A DNA stretch of 64,000 nt, from contig NC_016133.3 in the NCBI RefSeq assembly GCF_000005505.3, positions 13,268,001 to 13,332,000 on the forward strand, read 5' to 3'. The translations under genes were made by a program, and so were the position numbers. Of this stretch, positions 35,111-49,942 are shown piece after piece (position 1 is the stretch's first letter; every line of letters starts with the position of its first letter). The DNA comes from Brachypodium distachyon. Its lineage: Eukaryota > Streptophyta > Magnoliopsida > Poales > Poaceae. Under the pieces are notes generated by a model. The model was not told the DNA's origin. It saw only the letters and a list, made by a program, of their open reading frames with translations, and did not search any database.

Positions 35111-36520
35111 GAAGCTTACTCCTAGGACCATCAGATTCATTTGATTCTGATCACCAGCATTCGAAATTTAAGCATCCGCAAAATCTAGACTATACGTATG
35201 GGCCTTCTAATGGATGTCTCCTGTCTTCCCTCTTCGAGAGGTTCCCCGAACTCTATAAATTAAGGACACATCAGACTTGAATTTGCATATCACTTGGAGT
35301 AAATAAAAATGATATGTAAATTTATCCCAAAAATCTCAAATTTGACATGGAATCATATTATGGCTTACTATCATAAATTTTTTAATATGATTGCAGAAAA
35401 TTCTAAGTACACAATGTTCACAAGTGGAGAGATATGTTGAGGAGTTTCATAACTCTCAATTTTGCACTCCATGGAAAGAAATATTTATTATTTTCGGTTG
35501 ATTTTTTTTACTAAACCATCCTTTCATCTTTATATTCCAAATGCGAACTCACATAGCCAGTTGCTATTCAAAAATATATTTTTTGTTCTATTTATTATTG
35601 TCTGCATAAGGCAACCTTATGAAGTAGTATGCACAAAATTATCTTAATTACCCCGGTAACTTTGGCACATGCAGAATACTATAGTAAAAATATGTTAAAA
35701 AAATGGAATACTTCCTTACCTCATTTGGTATTACTTATATTTTAACTGTTTTTTTTCGCAAACTTCAAGCACTCTATAAGATACAGAACCTCATTCTTAC
35801 ATGATATGATAGGTTCCAGATTAATGCAGAAAAATAATTTCTAAGAGATCAACCTCAATCACATCAATAAGAATGAATATGACTGCGTGGTGACTACCAC
35901 GTAGGATTCAATTAAGAGCAGGAACTAGTCACAGGACGTGTTGCAGATGGACGCATAGCCGGACAGTGCCAACGGCAGAGATGCAAACGGAATTCTACTT
36001 GTATTCTGCTTATAAGTCGTTCTCTATAAAATTCACAAATCAAATCTTAGCGTTATATTTGATTTGTGGATATGGAGATTAACTTAGAAGTGGGGATATA
36101 TGGAGATTAACTTAGCGTTATTATTGTTATTTATTTGTATTTTCCATTTCATTTTCCTTTTAACAATTTTGTTTGATTTATCCATTCTGTTTAGTTTTTC
36201 TACTAATATATTATTTTAAATTTTACTTTAGCAAAAATGTGTAATATAAAGTCACTAGTAACATTTTTCCTTAATAGTATTTAGTTGTTTTGATTAAAAA
36301 AATATAAGACAGATGTTATCTCGAAACAAATGAATAATTTTCACCAAACACATGAATAATTTCCATCATTACTCTTTTATTTAATTCTACAAACATATGT
36401 AAGAACATTTAATCTTTATTCCAGTACAGATAGCCATCATGATTTGTGATTACATGAATGATAATTGTATTCACCATGTACTGATCGCTCAAAAGCACAT
36501 TGCAGGCATCCTTTCAGCCC
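35111..36520. other. AT-rich intergenic stretch
   Basis: Very AT-rich, with no supported gene, MITE or RNA gene. The last part is likely the 3' UTR of the minus-strand Cys-rich peptide gene. Confidence 0.4.
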
Positions 36521-36868
36521 TTAATTCTTAAAGCAACAACACTCCGGGTACGGGTCGTGCTTGCAGTAGCTTATTGTTGGGTCGTAGCCTAGGCCGTTGG
36601 AGTAATCCTTGCAGTATTGCTGCTGCTTGGGTCTCACCGGCTTCATGCAGTCGCCCATCGGTGAGCAAAATCTCTCTGTGGACGCACAAGATTTCGAATT
36701 GTAAGCACAATGGCAAACAATTATCATCTATATGTTCCATGCCAAAGGAGCTAGTATATAGGAAGATATATATGATCTTACCGCGTTGCAGGACAAGAAA
36801 ACGGTAGACATGACCAGAAGGGCTACCAACAAGTACGAGAACTGTGTGTTTTTCCTTGCTCCTGCCAT
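36521..36868 (-). CDS. Secreted cysteine-rich peptide, 79 aa
   Basis: Exon 1 (36868-36782) encodes a signal peptide, MAGARKNTQFSYLLVALLVM then STVFLSCNA. Exon 2 (36673-36521) encodes a 50-residue mature part with seven cysteines: RFCSPMGDC, QQYCKDY, SYCKHD and ECCCFKN at the end. The donor is AACGCG|GTAAGA. The acceptor used here (CACAGAG|AGA) keeps phase 0; the alternative CAG two bases earlier would break the frame. A TATA-like ATATATATG lies about 80-90 bases upstream (near 36950). The intron at the end of the signal peptide and the short Cys-rich second exon are the layout of defensin-like and other plant Cys-rich peptides. I cannot assign a named subfamily, and an antimicrobial or signalling role is inferred only. 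Confidence 0.6.
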
Positions 36869-38037
36869 GATGATTGAGTAGTTATTAGCTATTCTAGGGA
36901 GTGCTGTTGTCTTTATGGATCTATGGATAATGCTACTCTACGGTGTTCATATATATTTGATTGAGCATTTAGATCGCCATACCCAGACACTTATCCCAGT
37001 CAACGGCCGTGTAGAACAAGTATGAGTATGATAAGTTTTACCATTTTATCCTTTCATTGTATATTAATGCGCAAGTTTTGAAGAATCAGTTATTGTTGTC
37101 ATTAATCATGGCCGTTCAAAGGCACGAGATGATAAGCCATGTGATTAATTCATGCCATTTTATCATCGGAGTAATGCTTGCTTTAGAGCCATTGGTTTTG
37201 CTTTCTATCAGGTTCACCCTCAGGGCAGCATAATAAACCGAGGACCGAAAAACCGATAATTGCGGTTATGGGGTATAATATTAATACTCCCTCCATTTTA
37301 AAATACATCTCATATAGATTTGTGAACTCGGACCAAGGCAGCTCTCGATTCTAGTGTCTTATTGAGTTAATAATAAATGGATGCGAGTACTTATTGGGGT
37401 GAAGGTATCAAGAGAAAAATGAGATACATTGTGAAATAAATAAGAAAAATCTATTCGCGTTGTATCATGGAACGAAGGAAGTACGACGTGTATGTAAATC
37501 GTTCAACGGAATGGCCAACATAACAGCAGTGGGGAAAACAACCCGCACAATAGGCTATCTGATCTGGTCTTGCTAAAACCTGCAACTCAAGGGCCAATAT
37601 CTGGTCCGGTTTGAAGGAGACGTTTATTTCCTCCGTCTTAGAATTAAAAAAGTACGATCCGAGTTTTAACCCCTGCTTATAAGATACTCAGCGTTTGCTG
37701 GCTTGCACCCGGCAATCATCCACCAGACTAATAACATCAAAACGCAAACTTTTCTTTAATGGGGGCAGGAGAAAGACTTTAGTCTTTGATTCCAGTTTGT
37801 TAGAATAGCAAGTTCACAGATCAGATTAAACCATGCAAGTTTTACAGAAGGACCAGACAACTACTTAAACGTATCAAGCATCATATGCTTCTACTGTCGA
37901 ACCGATTTTTGACATTAAAATGCAAGGACTTACGACGACTAGGTAGACCAGGTGTTATATACACAGGTTGTTTCTTCATCGGACACCTATTTACAGGAGG
38001 AGGCATTGTTGTTCAATGGTGTTATTGTTCTGCCCGC
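36869..38037. other. Intergenic stretch with one MITE and ATG8 3' UTR
   Basis: Promoter of the Cys-rich peptide (36869-37000), Stowaway-like element at 37287-37481, and from about 37800 the presumed 3' UTR of the ATG8 gene. No further gene is supported. Confidence 0.4.
37287..37481. mobile_element. Stowaway MITE
   Basis: A 195-bp element between TA dinucleotides. The left end is CTCCCTCCATTTTAAAATAC and the right end CATGGAACGAAGGAAG. The inner GAGATACATT near the right pairs with the inner ACATCTC near the left. Slightly degenerate ends. Confidence 0.7.
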
Positions 38038-40021
<1,984 letters not shown>

Positions 40022-40040
40022 CACGCGCCTCGAGACGGTC

Positions 40041-40270
40041 CTGCGAGCAAACACAACCAAATCAGCCCCAAAACCCACAGATCGGGAACCAAACCGGGCG
40101 AAACAACCACGGAAAACTCTGGGAAACGAATCCTCACGGACCGGATCAAAGAGCTGCTAGGGTTCCTGGTCGAAAAAACACCAACAAAAACGCACGAACA
40201 TCGGCCAAAACCCCGCACGAACTGGGGAAAATCGGGGGAGGGATCGGCCGAGAGCAGGGCGGGCACTTAC
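40041..40270 (-). other. 5' UTR intron of ATG8 gene
   Basis: On the minus strand a donor GACCCT|GTAAGT at 40270 and an acceptor CTCGCAG|GACC at 40041 frame a 230-bp AT/C-rich segment just upstream of the ATG at 40021. Based on splice signals only. Confidence 0.5.
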
Positions 40271-40839
40271 AGGGTCGGATTGGATTGGGGATTCGGCGTG
40301 TTCCGGTGAGAGACGATGAGCGCGGGCGGCGTTGTCGAGGGCAAGGAAGGTGAAGAGATAGGGACGAGGAGCAGGAGGAAGGGTGGGGATTGGGGGTTGG
40401 TTAAACTGCTAGGCGCACGAAACGTATTGCTCGGGGAGACTTAACTTGGGGAACCCGCCTTCTCCGTGTCGGTTGCGGCAAGGGAGACCTTAACTTAACT
40501 TGTCGTCTCCATCTCCTATTGGTTGGTTCATGATTAGTAGCTTGATTGATTGAATCTCTGACTGGCTTTTTCTTCTGGAAGAAAAAAAAAACACAGAGAG
40601 AGAGGGGGCAAATTACTAATTTGATAAGGTATAGTGTGCGCTATGTACAGATGCGTAAGATTGTATGCTTCACCCTTCAAGGTTTGACCAAGTATTAACG
40701 CAAGGCAATAAAAAATAAAAAATGATGGCTGCGTGTTGGAGGTGTCGAGGCTAGCGGATGGAGAAAACGTCTAGCTATGATAGGTTTTCAATTTGGCATT
40801 CTATTATCCATTATTATGTCAAAATTGAACGGATCGATA

Positions 40840-40959
40840 TTTCATCCGTCTTGCATTAAGTGTCGCGATTTTGTTTAGATATGCATGCTACACATTAAAA
40901 CACGTCGTAACTAAACGAAGTTGCGACATTTAATATGAGACAGAAAGACTGATACGGAG
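40840..40959. mobile_element. Degenerate Stowaway MITE
   Basis: The left part TCATCCGTCTTGCATTAAGT and the right part ACATTTAATATGAGACAGAA are inverted relatives. The interior pairs too (GTCGCGATTTTGTTTAG with CTAAACGAAGTTGCGAC). The right terminus carries a small insertion before GGAG and TA. Ends are approximate. Confidence 0.6.
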
Positions 40960-41520
40960 TACGAGATAAATGTCGTCGTAATCTAGACGTAGACATAAAC
41001 TTTAGAATAGATACGGCCATAATTTACAAGTAAGTGATACAAAGTAGGGAGCAGAAAATTCACTCAGAAATACAAGGACGTTTCGACAGTTGGTTTCCCA
41101 CGAGCTGCCTTTTTGGCACACTGAATTTGGTTCCTTTTACGGGGAAGGTGCGAGGATCGAACGAGCAGGGAAACCGAGCACACACACAAGACAAATTCTG
41201 CATCTTTTTCTTTCCCTTTTTCGTAGTGCGTCCAACAGTATCTTGTACTGTTGTAGCATTAGCCGAAAAAGAAAAGACAGCCAGGCCGAAACAACATGTC
41301 CACTTCGACCTTTAATTCTGACACGTCCGATTTATTAGAGATGCAGCATGTTGTTGTTCATTCATACTTGGCTCTTTCCAGAGCGCTAGCTGCTAGAGTT
41401 TTCGTTGGAAGAACGCTCGAAATATTTTCAAACTGTATTAAATTTTGATTTTCAATCCGTGCATTCAAAAATACGGTGCGGGGGCAACCATGGTCCATGG
41501 AGCATCTCTTATTTTACCAA

Positions 41521-41542
41521 ACACACACACACACACACACAC
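41521..41542 (+). repeat. (AC)n microsatellite
   Basis: Eleven AC units about 50 bases downstream of the PPO stop codon. Confidence 0.9.
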
Positions 41543-41591
41543 CGACGTGCATCTCAGGCAGCTAATTCTATACGGAGTAGTACTTATAGTA

Positions 41592-43382
41592 TTATTTGAG
41601 GAGCTCGACGCGTACGCCGTCGACGACGACCATCTCGCCGGCGACGGGGACGAGCGTGACGTCCAGCGTCGCATCCCCGCCGCACCGTAGATCCTCTATC
41701 AGCTCCCTTAACGCGAATCTGTACGCCAGCTTCAGCCTCCCCATCCCGACCTTCATCCCACCATCGCCGCCGCCGTGCGGCAGGTTGACGAAGCTCCCGG
41801 CGAACTCGCTGTTCTGCGGGCTCACTTTCCCTTCCTGTCCTCTCGGCACGTTGACCAGCACGTCAAACTTGGCGTACTCACAGGGGTCAATATCCACGTC
41901 AATCACCAGCACCTCCGGCGCCTTCTTGCTTCCGCCGTTCTTCTCCGGCCTCTTCACCGTCAGGTACTCCTTCCGGCCGTTCTTCAGAGCCAGAGGGAAG
42001 GAAACGACGTCGCTGGGCTTTACCGTGGGCCGATCTATCCCGGTGGCCGGTTTGGGCCGCTTGTCGAGCCACTCGAGCCGCTCCCGGGCCTCGTACGCGT
42101 ACCCGAGGTTGCCGGGCTCGAGCACGTCGCGGACCCTGATCCGCACGGGCCGCCGCTTCTCATCGTAGAACACGAAGCTTGTCTGAAGCCAGTCCTCGTC
42201 CCCGACGAAGTCGGCATGGCCGGGGTCAGTAGACCGCCAGAGGTGCCAGAGGCGGTCGACGTTGGAGTGGTGGGAGTAGAACACGGGGTCCCTGGCCGCG
42301 GTGCCCAGCACGCCCATGTCCTCGCCAGCATTCGCCGACAGCGGGTCCCCCGTCCAGATGTGGACGGCCGTGTGCGCCGCGTTCTCCAGCGATCCGGGGG
42401 CTTTGACCCCGGCGGCGCAGAAGCGGTCCCCGTGGAACTGCGCCGCCGTGTCCACCGCCATCTGCCGGTACACGGTACACAGGTTCGCCGCCTTCACGCA
42501 GGAATCGCCGTCCTCCGTGCTGCTGCAGAGCGGGAGGTCGTTCTGCTTCCCCGGGCCTAGGTTGAGATCGATGGTCGATTTCACGTTCTCCTGGTTGCGT
42601 TTCGCGTCGTAGAGCGGCGAGGCCGGGTTCGCGAAGATTGCCGGGAGCGACATCCCGTCCGGGGAATCCCAGTTCCAGTAGGGGAGAGCGAAGGCCGGGT
42701 CGTTGGTGAGCTCGCCGATGATGCGCTCGTAGAAGTAGATGTACATCCGGTGCCAGGGCGCGAACACCGAGGAGAAGTGCACGTCGAAGTCCACCGGCGG
42801 CGTCGTTGTGAGGAACTTGTAGTGGAAGTTGCAGTAGGCCTCGTGGATGGTCGCCTGGCTCTTGAAGCTGCGGGGGTCGTCGTCCGGCAGCGCCTTCATC
42901 ATGCGGACCCCGGCCTCGTATTTCTTGACGTAGGCCGCGTCGAGGAGGTGGGCCGGCCGGCGCACGCGAAGTGGGCCGCCGGTTGGGGGTGGGCCGGGGA
43001 GGGAGGCCAAGTCGATGACGTCTTCCGGAAGGTACGCGACGGGGCATCGGAAGCCGTCGGATGAGGAGACGCACTTGATGAGCTTGTCCGTGATCGGCGC
43101 GGTTATACACGTGGCTGCAGGCTCGGTGTCGTCGCCGGCCAGCGCGGGCATGAGGCCGAGGTTAGCGGCGGCGGCTCCGGTGAGGCCGCCGACGAGCACT
43201 ACTTCTCGGCGGTCCAGCCGCCGTGGCTGCATGTCTTCTTCTCCATCGCCGGTGGGGGTGCTGCTTCTGCTACTCGGCGTGGCGTTGCACGAAACACGGC
43301 GAGGCCGGCGCTTGTTGGTACAAGAGGTGGCTGAGGCAGAGGCGGCCAAGGGCTGCAATAAGAGGAAGCAGGGGCTCGCCAT
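41592..43382 (-). CDS. PPO: Polyphenol oxidase (catechol oxidase), chloroplastic
   Basis: Type-3 copper enzyme that oxidises o-diphenols to quinones in the thylakoid lumen, causing browning of grain and leaf products. One uninterrupted frame of 596 residues from the ATG at 43382; upstream in-frame codons have no targeting sequence. Residues 1-55 form a Ser/Ala/Arg-rich transit peptide. A twin-arginine lumen-targeting signal follows (RREVVLVGGLTGAAAANLGL, cleavage after ALA at about 82). CuA ligands are His180, His202 and His211, with Cys184 in HEAYC placed for the thioether bond. CuB ligands are His337 and His341 in HTAVHIW and His in SHHSNVDRLW. The C-terminal part has the DWL (DEDWLQTSFVFYDE) and KFDV domains that shield the site in the latent enzyme. 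All key residues are present, so it looks functional. Confidence 0.96.
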   Translation of the reverse strand: MASPCFLLLQPLAASASATSCTNKRRPRRVSCNATPSSRSSTPTGDGEEDMQPRRLDRREVVLVGGLTGAAAANLGLMPALAGDDTEPAATCITAPITDKLIKCVSSSDGFRCPVAYLPEDVIDLASLPGPPPTGGPLRVRRPAHLLDAAYVKKYEAGVRMMKALPDDDPRSFKSQATIHEAYCNFHYKFLTTTPPVDFDVHFSSVFAPWHRMYIYFYERIIGELTNDPAFALPYWNWDSPDGMSLPAIFANPASPLYDAKRNQENVKSTIDLNLGPGKQNDLPLCSSTEDGDSCVKAANLCTVYRQMAVDTAAQFHGDRFCAAGVKAPGSLENAAHTAVHIWTGDPLSANAGEDMGVLGTAARDPVFYSHHSNVDRLWHLWRSTDPGHADFVGDEDWLQTSFVFYDEKRRPVRIRVRDVLEPGNLGYAYEARERLEWLDKRPKPATGIDRPTVKPSDVVSFPLALKNGRKEYLTVKRPEKNGGSKKAPEVLVIDVDIDPCEYAKFDVLVNVPRGQEGKVSPQNSEFAGSFVNLPHGGGDGGMKVGMGRLKLAYRFALRELIEDLRCGGDATLDVTLVPVAGEMVVVDGVRVELLK

Positions 43383-43667
43383 GTCGGCCAATTGAACGTG
43401 CTTGCTTTGGAAATGCGACCAACGATTCGATTTATACATCGATCGATCGATCGATCTCTTCTTCCTCCACCACACGCGTGAAAGAACCTCGTGCAGCCCA
43501 TAAACGTGCCAAAGTGCAAGCAACAAGTAAGGTCGGTGTCAAATGCATGCATGAATGTACAAAAGTACAACTGCATATGCCACTAGCTAGCCTGAAGATG
43601 AGTCACGTGCTAGCTACAGCTCTGTATGCGGACACGATCTTTCCTTCCAACAAAGTAAGGCATGGTA
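43383..43667 (-). promoter_or_regulatory. PPO proximal upstream region
   Basis: Contains a GATC tandem run (about 43438-43456) in or near the leader, and AT-rich upstream sequence. No clear TATA box could be assigned. Confidence 0.35.
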
Positions 43668-43745
43668 CTCCCTCCGGATGTTTAAAACTTGGACGTATCT
43701 AGACATGATTTTAGTATATAAATGCATTTAAATTTAGTTAAAGTT
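43668..43745. mobile_element. Stowaway MITE, left half only
   Basis: Begins after TA with CTCCCTCCGGATGTTTAAAA and continues with the typical ACGTATCTAGACATGATTTT. No matching right terminus follows within several hundred bases, so the element appears truncated. The end coordinate is approximate. Confidence 0.6.
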
Positions 43746-43863
43746 GAAACATTGTTTGTTGATGAAAAGAGTATTTCTTTTTCTCTGCAAATCAAGATTA
43801 ATTATGTGTTTACTTCCCGCCGGTAAATCCAAGCACAAGAGTCAAATGGTATCCACGTACACA

Positions 43864-43975
43864 TGTACAAGGGGCCACGTGTATGGCCCCATTTTTCTTG
43901 GGATGATCCACGTCTGTATGCAGAGGTGTTTGTATGTACAAGGGGCCACGTGTAATGCCCCATTCTTCTTCTGCT
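43864..43975 (+). repeat. Duplicated G-box unit upstream of PPO
   Basis: A block of about 36 bases, TGTACAAGGGGCCACGTGTA plus TGGCCCCATTTTTCTT, starts at 43864 and recurs nearly unchanged at 43935 (period 71 bases). Each copy contains the palindromic G-box CCACGTGT. It lies about 0.5 kb upstream of the PPO start codon. Confidence 0.75.
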
Positions 43976-44628
43976 TCAGTTTTTGGTGCTTCTAGCAATC
44001 TCATCGAACTCTCGAAAGCTGAAGCAGAAACCCAAACAAACAGGACCGAGGACTACATACAGAGACGTTCGTGTAATGGGAGAAGGGTCAATAAACAACA
44101 ATATTGTTCAGCTAATGTGGATGGCACGCTGTAGATTTTCTACGGAAACAGAGAGATGTCGAAAATTAAAGGTCGACCTAATTCCGGTTTAGCTGTGAGC
44201 TATAGAACAGTACAAAATATTGTTCAACACGCTATAGAAAAAGAAGGCATGCAAGAGAGTTTTCTCTGCTCGGCAAGGCCGTCGCCGTGCGATTTGTGCA
44301 GCCAAAACTCTGGACACGTCGACAACGGTCTAATTGTCCATCAGCTCTTGACTCTAGCTAGCATATATAGCCAAGACAAAACGGCGTTTGTGTGTGCTTG
44401 GTTTACTATACGGAGTATCTTTTTTTCTGTGTACGAGAGGCCTAAAGATTCTGCACCTGTCTGCAAAGAGCTAAGTTTGACTTTGCTAGCACATGCAAAG
44501 GGAGGCGGAACTACTAACCGGAACATTAATCCATAAGATTTTGTTTTTTTACACCTTAGCAAAATCCAAGTTTCCGAACAATTATGGGAAATTTCATGCA
44601 TGTGGAGCATCAATATATAGATGCATGA
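43976..44628. other. Intergenic stretch, nothing recognised
   Basis: Mixed composition. Short ORFs on both strands (43983-44192, 44156-44536) lack domains and splice structure. Confidence 0.3.
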
Positions 44629-45077
44629 CCTTGTATTCGAGGATTTGGAGCTGAACCAAGCAAAACCACCTAAAATCCAAACACTGTCATGTTCAGTCTT
44701 TTTCTTCTATTCTGTTTTCAAGCAAAGAAAAAAAAAACAGAAACAGTTACAGAGACAACATATTTCTAAAGAAACATTACAGTAGAAGTTTTATTAGCCA
44801 CTTATTGGACGGACCTGTCCGTAGCTTTCGAGAGTTCGATGAATTGCTTGCTTGATGAGGTGGGTTCCAGCAGAGACATCAGTCCAATGTAAGCCAAACT
44901 TGTGCTTCAATGCCCTTTTCGCAGCACTCCTGGATTCCGAGAAGTGCAAGAGACCTGCAGTAGCTTGATACCTGAAATACAGAGTTGAGGATAACACTGT
45001 CTGTGGCTTTGGTATCTATTTTTATCTGAAAATACCGGTACCAGGATATAGTAGTGCAATGCATACGGACCCCAGAT
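44629..45077 (-). pseudogene. Partial copy of starch synthase III gene (exons and introns)
   Basis: Matches the starch synthase III gene at about 57609-58060 in the same orientation. The conserved blocks include TTGTATTCGAGGATnTGGAG, CAAGCAAAACCACCTAAAA, CCTGTCCGTnGCTTTCGAGA, AATGCCCTTTTnGCAGCACT and TTTGGTATCTATTTT. Both exon and intron sequence are copied, so this arose by DNA duplication, not by reverse transcription. The minus strand still reads SAAKRALKHKFGLHWTDVSA then [16 protein letters not shown]. Relative to the parent, about 13 residues ([13 protein letters not shown]) are deleted, and the ends stop abruptly. It has no catalytic motif and is not a functional gene. Confidence 0.85.
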
Positions 45078-45496
45078 ATCACAGTTCTGTAAAAGGGGAG
45101 AAACAACAAGTAACGGACCCCTTGGAAATGGAGTACACAGCAGCTTTCAGTTAACTGAGTAGCAAAGGAAATGCTAACGCTACAGCAACATTGCAATACA
45201 AGCACATCACATCTAATAATCAAGCCAATGGTCACTGAACTATTACTCAGAATGTACAACACAAACATGAATTCACAGCAGCCAAATGAAATAAAGCAAG
45301 ACGTGGGGAGATATATATTTAGGCACCATTGAATTGAACTCCATTCCTTACAACTTATCGGATTAACCAAAACTGTGGCAAAATCCATGCAGTGAAAAAT
45401 CTCTACAAAGCACAATAGCGCATGGAGCGCTTGCATAACATAAACTGAAAAATAATAACGCGTCTTCAAGATTCATCCAAGTGTTAAGCAGTCCCC
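45078..45496 (-). other. Downstream region of DIM1 gene
   Basis: Between the starch-synthase fragment and the DIM1 stop codon. Presumably DIM1 3' UTR in the part near 45300-45496. Nothing else recognised. Confidence 0.4.
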
Positions 45497-47445
<1,949 letters not shown>

Positions 47446-48019
47446 GCTCCAATCTGCGTCGCCATGGTGATTGCACTCTCAATTAATCGCCATTGCTAAT
47501 TTAAAAACAAAAATCGTCATTGCTTTTCAGACATGTTTCAAGCAGATACACACATATTCAGACAAAATTGCGACGGTTATTTTGGATACGAGAGAGCAGT
47601 ATACCTTTCAACTCCCATTCTCCTGATGTGAACAACTTTTTTTTTTATGTGAACAACTTAACTGTCACTTCCGCTCAAGATTCTTCCCGCTGAATAAAAC
47701 ACGTGCCTTGTACTGTTGTTAATTTAATTAACTGATCGAGATTGCGATGATCTACATATTCGGCATTGATTGAACTGCCGTACTAGGGTGCTTCAATTAT
47801 ATTTCCTAGGGATTGCAATGCAATTGCCCATGAACTCGCTACTTTGCTAGGTCTGCTAGACGCACAGAGCTCAGCTCATAGAGATGCTGGATGCCCTGTG
47901 CTTAGTTCCCTCTCAAACCTCAATATTTTCTAAGGGAATATAAACAGTCTGTTCTTTTAAAAAAGGTGCTAACTGGACGTCTGGACTTAAAAGCGTTCTT
48001 CTCGGGATGTTTTCCAATT
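47446..48019. other. Intergenic stretch between DIM1 promoter and Harbinger element
   Basis: AT-rich sequence with no recognised gene or repeat. Confidence 0.4.
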
Positions 48020-48614
48020 GAGGCCATATGCGGTTTGGAGGATTTACAAAACATGGGAATAGGAAAAATGCAGAAATAAGATGCCCAGACCATTCAAATC
48101 CTTTGGAAAGCAAAACCTCATGATTTCTGAATAACTAGCATTCGGTTGCACCATTTTGTAACATAGGAAAGGTACAGGAATACACTAGCCGTTAGCGCAC
48201 AATTAATTGACTCAACTAGCCGTTAGTTTTCAACTAGTACTAGTACGTGTATAAATAGCCTCACTGGTTCTCTTCAGTTCTTCCTTTTTCCAGCTGCTCC
48301 TCGCACGCTATGTTCTGTTTTATTCTCTTCAATCTCAGCTTTGCTCCTGGACAAGCCAACACAACAAGGCATAGCTGGCTGGAGAAATAAGGTCAGTACA
48401 TGTCGAGCTTCTGCAAAAAAAAACTTATTTTCTCCCAAGCAAAAGTAATGATTTTCTTTACTCTCTTCCATTGATTTTTCAGCATCATCTGCACAACATC
48501 ATTTCACAACATGTACTCAAGCTACCAGCGTAGACAGCAACTGATGATGAGTTCATTAATTTTGTTCTTCCTACTTTAGAAGAGTCATCACCATCAACTT
48601 CTAGTAGGAGACCA

Positions 48615-49783
48615 ATGCACACATCAAAGCTTAGAGGTGCTTGTCGTGTTCATGAGATTCTGACTGGACATGAAAGCTTATGCAAAAGGAACTTTCGCAT
48701 GGAGGTTCCCATTTTTCTTGCACTAGTCAATAAGTTGTGTGAGAAAAAATATCTAGCTGATACAACATATGTTTCAGTAGAAGAACAAGTTGCTATATTT
48801 TTGTATGCAGTAGCAAAAAATGCAACCAATGAAACACTTCAAGATTGGTTTCAACATAGCCCAGATACAATACATCGACATTTCAAAAGAGTTCTTGAAG
48901 CAATCACAAATCTCACACCTATCTACATACGTCCACCTTCTCTACACCCGCATTCAATATTGAGAAAACCAAAATTTTACCCCTTCTCGAAGGTACGACT
49001 ACATCTTGAATTGTTTTGGTTTAACATTGGAATAAAATAATTTTAAATATCTAACTTTGACTTGTCTTGTGTGCAGAATTGTATTGGTGCCGTAGATGGT
49101 ACTCATATCCCTATGAAACTTTCATTGGATCAACAAGAACCATATAGAAATAGGAAGCAAACAATCTCACAGAATGCGATGGTTGCTTCTGATTTTGATT
49201 TGAGGTTTGTACATATAAATCCTGGTTGGGAGGGATCAGCTTCGGATGCAAGAGTTCTACAAGATGCACTTAACCATGGTTTTGAAGTTCTTGATGGCAA
49301 ATTTTATCTAGTAGATGCTGGTTATGCAAATACACCTCAATTTCTTGCTCCCTATCGTGGTACTAGGTATCACTTAAATGAACAAGGAAGAGCACGTCAC
49401 AAGCCATAGAATCACAAGGAATATTCAATCTCCGACATGCTCAACCTCGGAATCATATTGAGAGAATTATTGGCATATGGAAAATGAGATTTCCTATACT
49501 GAAAGTTGCTTCGCATTTCCCAAAAGAAAAACAGATTGACATATCTGTGGCTTGTGCAGTTCTACATAACTTCATACGCATACACAATGGAGATATGACT
49601 TGGCCTAGTGATGCTACCATGGATATTGATCCTGACCAGATTGTTGATGTACCAAATGGAGACCATAGCTATCATGCTGACATCCATGCATTCAACAACT
49701 TCAGGCTTGCGGCACATCAAATGCGAGATACCATAGCACAACAAATGTGGAAGCAGTATGTATCACATAGAAATTCAAGATAA
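48615..49783 (+). pseudogene. PIF/Harbinger DDE transposase, frameshifted
   Basis: Transposase that would cut and move Harbinger elements. From 48615 the frame runs through the helix-rich N-terminal part (VEEQVAIFLYAVAKNATNET). An intron at 48993-49076 is supported by splice signals. The catalytic core follows: NCIGAVDGTHIPMK holds the first Asp and FYLVDAGYANTPQFLAPYRG the second. The frame then hits a stop at about 49407. Two bases further the same protein continues in another frame as NLRHAQPRNHIERIIGIWK, where the catalytic Glu lies, and runs to the TAA at 49781. Upstream of 48615 another frame change separates MYSSYQRRQQLMMSS (about 48512) from EESSPSTSSRRP. So at least two indels break an otherwise well-preserved gene. 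A sequencing error cannot be excluded. Confidence 0.85.
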
Positions 49784-49942
49784 AGATAGTGAGAAGGCTC
49801 CTAAGTTGTATTACCACTGATGTAACTTGGAATATTAAAGTTCTAATCCATAATATAGTAGTCTTAATATATTTTTCCTTGTTCCTTACCATGGCTGCAA
49901 CAGAGATAAGCTTATACAAAATATTACCATTGATGTTAGTTG

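Larger units (their letters stand above)
40272..41591. other. Intergenic stretch between ATG8 promoter and PPO 3' end
   Basis: ATG8 5' flank to about 40500, a degenerate Stowaway at about 40840-40959, then AT-rich sequence with an (AC)n tract at 41521-41542 close to the PPO stop codon. No additional gene is supported. Confidence 0.4.

Noticed and set aside
42226..43110. 294-codon minus-strand ORF overlapping polyphenol oxidase
   Set aside because: Alternative frame of the PPO exon, Arg/Pro/His-rich, with no domain; the PPO frame carries all copper ligands.
44794..44997. 67-codon ORF as a separate gene
   Set aside because: It is the remnant of a starch synthase III exon within the duplicated fragment.
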